64,000 bases of DNA from an uncultured Eudoraea sp. (GTDB lineage Bacteria > Bacteroidota > Bacteroidia > Flavobacteriales > Flavobacteriaceae): assembly GCF_947258925.1 (NCBI RefSeq), contig NZ_CAMYKG010000003.1, positions 45,070 through 109,069 on the forward strand, in the 5' to 3' direction. Below the pieces are notes generated by a model. The model worked only from the letters and a program-made list of their open reading frames with translations, was not told the origin of the DNA and did no database searches. Positions 59,387 to 64,000 of the stretch are shown here, one piece after another. Both the position numbers and the translations under genes were made by a program. The stretch's first letter is position 1, and the number at the start of each line of letters is the position of its first letter.

Positions 59387-61192
59387 ATGGCACAAAAACC
59401 ATCAATACCAAAAGGAACCAGAGATTTTTCACCAAAGGAGGTTGAAAGAAGGAATTATATTATTCAAACTATACAGGGCCATTTTAAAAAATTTGGATTC
59501 CAGCCTATCGAGACGCCTGCAATGGAGAATCTGGAAACTCTTACGGGTAAATATGGGGATGAGGGTGATCGGCTAATCTTCAAGATAATCGATTCTGGAG
59601 ATTTCTATAGTAAGAATCTATCTAAAACACTTGAGAGTGCTATCTCAGTGTTTCTTGCAATCACCTACATCTTTAAGGAAATTACTAATTCAATTCTAAA
59701 CCAACTTAATGAATCGAATTTGGAATTTGCAACAAAAGATGAACTGACAAAAATAATATCACAAAAGGGCCTTCTTAATCAATATAATGAGAAGGTTTAC
59801 TATTGGGCAAATGTTCTGATTTTTGATGAACAACATCGAGATGCATTTATTAAAGTTCTTAATACAATAGAGAAATTATTCCTAAATCAGTGTGTTGATT
59901 TCATATACCTGAAAGGACTGGATTTCTCACAAAAAAGAAAAGACGTTTCAGACCACGAATTTACCTGGGCAAATAGACACATTCTACAAGATTTTACCAA
60001 TGAAGTCTTAATATTCATTCAAGTAGAGCTTCCTGGCGCTGAGGTGTTAGAATTAACTAGTAAAAATTTGGTAAAAAAGGTTTCTGAAAAAGCGTTGAGA
60101 TATGATCTTACCGTACCTTTTGCGCGTTATGTGGTGATGCATCAAAATGAAATAGACTTTCCCTTTAAGCGCTATCAAATTCAACCGGTATGGAGGGCAG
60201 ACAGGCCGCAGAAAGGTCGGTTCCGTGAATTTTATCAGTGTGATGCGGATGTGGTTGGCACCAATTCCCTTCTTCAGGAAGTTGAGCTTATTAAATTGTA
60301 CGATGCTGTTTTTGCGGATTTAAGTTTAGAAAACGTGCTTATAAAACTTAACGATCGCAAAATTCTTTCGGGCATTGCAGAGGTGATTGGAGAAAAACAT
60401 CACCTGGTAGACTTTACCGTAGCTCTTGATAAATTGGATAAGATTGGTAAAGAGGGAGTGATAAAAGAAATGCTGAGCAAAGGAATTTCAGCAAGTGCAA
60501 TTGAAAAGGCTCAACCACTTTTTGCACTTACCGGTTCTAATTCTGAAAAGTTAAAACAGTTAAGTGATTTTTTAAAAGATTCAGAAGAAGGCAGTAAAGG
60601 GGTTAGAGACCTGGCCTTTATTCTTGATGGCATATCAGAATTAGGACTAAATTCTTCGCAAGTAACACTAGATGTGACATTGGCAAGAGGCCTTAACTAT
60701 TATACCGGTACTATTTTTGAAGTAGCGCCACCTGCTAAAATAAGCATGGGCTCTATAGGTGGTGGTGGTCGCTACGATGATCTTACAGGGATTTTCGGAT
60801 TAAAGGATGTTAGCGGTGTAGGTATCTCGTTTGGGCTTGATCGTATCTATCTGGTTATGGAGGAGCTCGACCTATTTCCTTCGCGTATTGGCCGTGCATT
60901 AGATGTGTTGTTTTTAAATTTTGGTAATCGTGAAGCCATGGCCTCCTTAAAACTTGTTGGAAAACTAAGGAAAGAAGGAGTGAAAGCCGATCTCTATCCG
61001 GATGCAGCTAAAATGCAAAAACAAATGAAGTATGCCAACAAAAGAAATGTTCCTTATGTTGTGCTTATAGGCGAAAGGGAAATGTCCGATAAAACTTTTG
61101 TGGTCAAAAATATGTCCAATGGAGATCAAAAGGCATATGATATCAATTCTTTTAAAGATTTTACAGGCGAATTAAAGCAGTTCCTTGATTGA
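59387..61192 (+). CDS. hisS: Histidyl-tRNA synthetase with a large internal insertion
   Basis: A 601-residue class II synthetase that charges tRNA-His. Normal parts: KGTRDFSPKEVERRN and PIETPAMENLETLTGKYGDEGDRLIFKI (motif 1 region, to residue 68), KALRYDLTVPFARYVV (235-250), motif 2 PVWRADRPQKGRFREFYQCDAD (267-288), LARGLNYYTGTIFEV (HisA), GGGGRYDDL, and the anticodon-binding domain from about 505. Residues about 74-214 are an additional, mainly helical segment with no counterpart in the HisRS I know; without it the protein would be 460 residues, the usual flavobacterial length. The frame is unbroken through the insert, so the protein may be functional. Confidence 0.93.
   Translation: MAQKPSIPKGTRDFSPKEVERRNYIIQTIQGHFKKFGFQPIETPAMENLETLTGKYGDEGDRLIFKIIDSGDFYSKNLSKTLESAISVFLAITYIFKEITNSILNQLNESNLEFATKDELTKIISQKGLLNQYNEKVYYWANVLIFDEQHRDAFIKVLNTIEKLFLNQCVDFIYLKGLDFSQKRKDVSDHEFTWANRHILQDFTNEVLIFIQVELPGAEVLELTSKNLVKKVSEKALRYDLTVPFARYVVMHQNEIDFPFKRYQIQPVWRADRPQKGRFREFYQCDADVVGTNSLLQEVELIKLYDAVFADLSLENVLIKLNDRKILSGIAEVIGEKHHLVDFTVALDKLDKIGKEGVIKEMLSKGISASAIEKAQPLFALTGSNSEKLKQLSDFLKDSEEGSKGVRDLAFILDGISELGLNSSQVTLDVTLARGLNYYTGTIFEVAPPAKISMGSIGGGGRYDDLTGIFGLKDVSGVGISFGLDRIYLVMEELDLFPSRIGRALDVLFLNFGNREAMASLKLVGKLRKEGVKADLYPDAAKMQKQMKYANKRNVPYVVLIGEREMSDKTFVVKNMSNGDQKAYDINSFKDFTGELKQFLD
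59606..60028 (+). other. In-frame insert of about 141 codons inside hisS
   Basis: Boundaries are approximate and set by the conserved IIDSGDF before it and the LPGAEVLELTSKNLVKK-type linker before KALRYDL after it. Hand count over 59641-60000 gives about 31 percent G+C, against about 43 percent in four sample rows of downstream hisS. The encoded segment is helical, has a hydrophobic stretch (SAISVFLAITYIFKEI) and two WAN motifs (YYWANVLIF, FTWANRHIL). It lacks an intein-type Cys/Ser at the start and His-Asn at the end. Domain family not recognised. Confidence 0.7.
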
Positions 61193-61720
61193 CTTTATTA
61201 TTGTTTTATAGTATTCACGACTATGGGGGACATATTTTGCGGTGTTGGCCAGTCCCCAGACTTCTTCTGCAAAAGTAAAAAGTGGAATCATAGCTAGTGA
61301 TTCAACCTCGCTGTCCTGTTTATTTAAGTTTTGTATAGGAGTTTTTAGCTCACAAAGAAATGTATGGTGAAACTCATTGTCAATAATGGCATTATCATGA
61401 TTTTGAGTCGATTTGAAAACACCTATTTTGATGAGACTTTCTTTAGGTGTATTAAGCCCTATTTCTTCTTTGATTTCCCTAACAGCAGCCTCTAAAATTT
61501 CTTCTCCTGCACCAACATGTCCGGCGACTGAAACATCCCAAAGCAGGGGATAAGTCGACTTATTTTTACCTCTTTGCTGAAGCAACAAATTACCACTTCT
61601 TGTATAAAACCAAATATGCACGGTAGGGTGAAATATACCAAGACGATGTGCATCAGATTTTATAATGGTCTGTCCGGTATAGTTCCCTTCTGCATCCAGG
61701 CGATCAATAAGTTCATCCAT
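61172..61720 (-). CDS. NUDIX hydrolase
   Basis: A 182-residue Nudix protein of the isopentenyl-diphosphate-isomerase-like/YfcD subgroup. The Nudix box GHVGAGEEILEAAVREIKEEIGL (about 67-89) is complete, with the metal-binding EExGx core. The N-terminal MDELIDRLDAEGNYTGQTIIKSDAHRLGIFHPTVHIWFY is shared with the YfcD group. Substrate unknown; the subgroup is not proven to isomerise IPP. The 3' end overlaps the convergent hisS gene by 21 bases. Confidence 0.88.
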   Translation of the reverse strand: MDELIDRLDAEGNYTGQTIIKSDAHRLGIFHPTVHIWFYTRSGNLLLQQRGKNKSTYPLLWDVSVAGHVGAGEEILEAAVREIKEEIGLNTPKESLIKIGVFKSTQNHDNAIIDNEFHHTFLCELKTPIQNLNKQDSEVESLAMIPLFTFAEEVWGLANTAKYVPHSREYYKTIIKSIKELL

Positions 61721-61758
61721 AACCTTATAAGAAAAAGTGTATTTACAAATAGTCTTCG

Positions 61759-62847
61759 CTAATCAAAATAGCTGAATGTCTCCCCGGATTTGATGTTTAG
61801 TAAGGTTTCATAAATTAACCGAATAACATTTTCCACATCACTTTTATGTACTGTTTCTACGGTAGTGTGCATATATCGCAGGGGTAGGGATATTAATGCA
61901 GAAGCAACTCCTCCGTTACTATAGGCAAAAGCGTCGGTATCAGTACCGGTAGATCGGGAAGCTGCCATCCGTTGAAACGGTATTTTTTTGGCTTCAGCAG
62001 TTTCAATAATCCTTTCTCTGAGTTTATTCTGAACGGCCGGGGCGTATGAAATTACCGGTCCCGATCCTAATTCGGTGTGTCCCTGCTTTTTCTTGTCGAT
62101 CATAGGCGTGGTTGTATCGTGGCAAACATCAGTAATAATTGCGGCATTTGGGCGTATGGTATGCGTAATCATTTCCGCTCCGCGTAAACCAATTTCTTCC
62201 TGTACGGCATTGGTTATATATAAACCAAATGGTAATTTTTTCTTGTTTTCATGCAAAAGTCTGGCAACTTCTGCTATCATGAATCCACCCGCCCTATTGT
62301 CAATTGCGCGGCAGACAAATTTATCATTATTTAAGACATGGAATTCATCAGGATAGGTAATCACACAGCCCACATGTACCCCCATTTTCTCAACTTCTTC
62401 CTTGTCTTTTGCTCCAACATCAATGAAAATATTATCTAATTTGGGAGGTTCTTCTTTCGCCCGGTCGCGTGTATGAATGGCAGGCCATCCAAAGATTCCT
62501 TTTACAATTCCGTTTTTAGTGTGGATATTTACCCATTTTGAAGGTGCGATTTGATGATCACTTCCCCCGTTGCGTATAACATAAAGTAGTCCATTATCCG
62601 TTATATAATTAACATACCAGGAAATCTCGTCGGAATGTCCTTCGATGACAACTCTATATTCTGCCTCGGGATTAATTACCCCAACAGCTGTTCCATACGT
62701 ATCAGTAATAAATGTATCAACATAGGGTTTAACATAGTTCATCCATAATTTTTGACCTTCCCATTCGTAACCGGTCGGCGACGCGTTGTTAAGGTATTCT
62801 TCAAAAAAAGCCAGGGATTTTTTGGTAATAATCTTCTTATCGCTCAT
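61759..62847 (-). CDS. M42 family metallopeptidase (glutamyl/endoglucanase-type aminopeptidase)
   Basis: A 362-residue cytoplasmic dinuclear zinc aminopeptidase. Metal ligands are His in VIEGHSDEI (near 71), Asp in CRAIDNRAGG (near 186), Glu in VQEEIGLRGAE (general base and ligand near 219), Asp in ITDVCHDTT and His in RYMHTTVETVH near the end. Length is typical. It probably trims peptides during protein turnover. Confidence 0.92.
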   Translation of the reverse strand: MSDKKIITKKSLAFFEEYLNNASPTGYEWEGQKLWMNYVKPYVDTFITDTYGTAVGVINPEAEYRVVIEGHSDEISWYVNYITDNGLLYVIRNGGSDHQIAPSKWVNIHTKNGIVKGIFGWPAIHTRDRAKEEPPKLDNIFIDVGAKDKEEVEKMGVHVGCVITYPDEFHVLNNDKFVCRAIDNRAGGFMIAEVARLLHENKKKLPFGLYITNAVQEEIGLRGAEMITHTIRPNAAIITDVCHDTTTPMIDKKKQGHTELGSGPVISYAPAVQNKLRERIIETAEAKKIPFQRMAASRSTGTDTDAFAYSNGGVASALISLPLRYMHTTVETVHKSDVENVIRLIYETLLNIKSGETFSYFD

Positions 62848-62917
62848 CTATATTTAGTTTGATTACAAACTTAACAATATTCACTTTTATTTAGTAATCC
62901 GGTCCAATGTTTATGAT

Positions 62918-62925
62918 TAATTTTG
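62918..62925 (+). promoter_or_regulatory. -7 box of the DUF4294 gene
   Basis: TAATTTTG matches TAnnTTTG, 26 bases before the GTG start; no properly spaced TTG. Confidence 0.45.
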
Positions 62926-62951
62926 GCAAGAAATTTGAATTGTAGATTAGT

Positions 62952-63638
62952 GTGAAAAAGTATTTCCATTTTATTCTTATCGGTCTTATGGGCTACATTG
63001 GTATTTCTCAGGTAAAAGAGGAGCCTTTGGACTCTATTGCTGAAAAAATGATAATCATTGAGGGAGATTCGATTTTTAAGCAGTCAATTGCCCTGGATGA
63101 GGTATACATTTTTGGAAAGTTAGAGTTTGCATCGTATAAGGATAAATTGAACTATTATATTTTGCGAAGAAAAACTCTTAAGGTTTATCCCTATGCTAAA
63201 ATGGCGTCGGAAAGGTTGGAAGAGTTAAATGATAGTTTAATGAGAATTAAATCAAAACGAAAAAAGAAAAAGTACACAAAGCAATTACAAAAGTATATTG
63301 AGGGAGAGTTTTCGGATGAATTAAAAAAATTGACTCGTACAGAGGGTCAGATTTTGGTGAAATTAATTTACCGGCAGACAGGGAATACTACCTACGGCTT
63401 AGTTAAAGATTTACGAAGTGGCTGGCGTGCATTTTGGTATAACACAACGGCTAAAATGTTTAAGATTAACTTAAAGGCAGAATTTCAGCCGGAATACATA
63501 CATGAAGATTACATTATTGAAGATATTCTGCAAAGGGCTTTTGCGTCTAATAGGCTGGTGAAGCAGGAATCTGTTTTGGATTATGATTATTCATCGCTCA
63601 CTAATAAATGGAGTAAGGTAAATAAGCATAAAAAATAG
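62952..63638 (+). CDS. DUF4294 domain-containing exported protein
   Basis: A 228-residue protein with a probable signal peptide (residues 1-20, KYFHFILIGLMGYIGISQ) and a GTG start. The domain (about 44-185) has LDEVYIFGKLEFASYKDKLNYYILRRKTLKVYPYAKMASERLEELND and LVKLIYRQTGNTTYGLVKDLRSGWRAFWYNTTAKMF, matching the DUF4294 family of Bacteroidota. It is strongly basic around residues 95-115 (KSKRKKKKYTKQLQKY). Function unknown. Last protein gene before the probable rRNA leader. Confidence 0.85.
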   Translation: MKKYFHFILIGLMGYIGISQVKEEPLDSIAEKMIIIEGDSIFKQSIALDEVYIFGKLEFASYKDKLNYYILRRKTLKVYPYAKMASERLEELNDSLMRIKSKRKKKKYTKQLQKYIEGEFSDELKKLTRTEGQILVKLIYRQTGNTTYGLVKDLRSGWRAFWYNTTAKMFKINLKAEFQPEYIHEDYIIEDILQRAFASNRLVKQESVLDYDYSSLTNKWSKVNKHKK

Positions 63639-63663
63639 TTGCAGATAACGTTAAAAAGATGTA

Positions 63664-63682
63664 GCTTTATAAGCCTTTTTTT
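63664..63682 (+). terminator. Weak intrinsic terminator after the DUF4294 gene
   Basis: GCTT-TAT-AAGC hairpin (4 bp) followed by CTTTTTTTG. The T tract is good but the stem is short. Confidence 0.35.
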
Positions 63683-63788
63683 GTTTTAGATCCTAAGACA
63701 AAATCCTAGCAATAAGTACATTAAAAATTGAGGTAAAAATTATTTCATAAAAATACCTGAAATTTATTTTTAATTAGAAAAAGTGCTT

Positions 63789-64000
63789 TATATTTGCACC
63801 CGCTTATCAGGAGAGGCAGATGATAGATTTGGTGAAGAAGGATTTAGGATAAGCGACTAGAAGTTCATTGACATATTGACGAACAGCGTTTTTTTGTTTG
63901 AGGCCAGTGATGGTTTTGGGCAAAGAAATTTGAATTATTTTGAGATTAAGAGGATAAAAACGAGGGTTGGGATTAGGATTTTCGTAGTTATATAGGCGTA
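63789..64000 (+). promoter_or_regulatory. Strong promoter box and probable rRNA-operon leader
   Basis: TATATTTG at 63789-63796 is a perfect -7 box. From about 63803 to the edge there is no credible open frame. The stretch AGAAGTTCATTGACATATTGAC at about 63860-63881 resembles the boxA-like sequence I associate with flavobacterial 16S leaders. A 16S rRNA gene probably starts shortly after the window end. The 150 bases between the DUF4294 stop and the box hold only the weak hairpin above. Confidence 0.55.

Noticed and set aside
59606..60028. Intein or group I/II intron inside hisS
   Set aside because: No Cys/Ser/Thr at the upstream junction with His-Asn-nucleophile downstream, the segment is far shorter than usual inteins, and the reading frame is open throughout, which argues against an intron.
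1..64000. CRISPR array, insertion sequence, prophage, tRNA or toxin-antitoxin locus
   Set aside because: Intergenic stretches were read on both strands; no spaced direct repeats, transposase motifs, cloverleaf-like sequences or phage structural genes were found.

Overview
The window looks like chromosomal DNA of a marine-type Flavobacteriaceae (Bacteroidota). The evidence is low G+C, -7 promoter boxes of the form TAnnTTTG with an upstream TTG instead of sigma70 hexamers, little sign of Shine-Dalgarno sequences, and family-typical genes: a 950-residue CarB without the allosteric domain, a fused phosphatase/phosphoglycerate dehydrogenase, zinc-less CobB, DUF4252, DUF4199, DUF4294 and DUF6495 proteins, and large Oar-like and BtuB-like TonB receptors. 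Genes are densely packed on both strands. I see no insertion sequence, prophage, CRISPR array, tRNA or recognisable defence island. The left edge cuts an ABC exporter gene and the right edge lies in what looks like an rRNA-operon leader.

Layout. 1-4.9 kb (minus): ABC exporter, phosphohexomutase, GT2 glycosyltransferase, DUF4199 protein. 5.0-10.2 kb: ribosomal protein L31 type B, GlmU-family nucleotidyltransferase, MtaB, small GNAT, alpha/beta hydrolase, lytic transglycosylase. 10.2-14.9 kb: TPR and DUF6263 proteins (minus), then rpmH (L34) and carB. 14.9-19.9 kb: phosphotriesterase-family hydrolase and gnd (minus) divergent from zwf-pgl, which together give the complete oxidative pentose phosphate branch. 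19.9-21.6 kb: rmuC and a small membrane protein. 21.7-27.0 kb: a cobalamin uptake locus, with an ABC importer on the minus strand and, divergently, an unlisted 37-residue membrane peptide, a B12 riboswitch and a BtuB-like receptor. 27-31 kb: S41 peptidase, then an ECF sigma / anti-sigma-like / two DUF4252 gene cluster. 31-42.9 kb: MscS, purB, heme-binding protein, sirtuin, TrmH, SRPBCC, VOC, metallophosphoesterase, alpha-amylase lipoprotein, CarboxypepD_reg protein, DEAD-box helicase, rdgB. 43-54.2 kb: ICMT-like methyltransferase, SatD-DUF3307 pair, GH5-like lipoprotein, serB-serA fusion, rlmH, nadC-brkB-DUF2147-priA run, LytTR response regulator. 54.4-64 kb: rpsF-rpsR-rplI, Oar-like TonB receptor, DUF6495, hisS, Nudix, M42 peptidase, DUF4294, rRNA-type leader.

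Most of the window is housekeeping. The most unusual object is hisS (59387-61192): between motif 1 and motif 2 of an otherwise normal-sized histidyl-tRNA synthetase there is an in-frame insert of about 141 residues (about 59606-60028). It is visibly poorer in G+C than its flanks and I do not recognise it as any domain. Other points worth checking are the tiny membrane protein beside the B12 riboswitch, the missing canonical start codon of the cobalamin ATPase gene, the ECF/DUF4252 module with a long hairpin between its two DUF4252 genes, and several start-site corrections.
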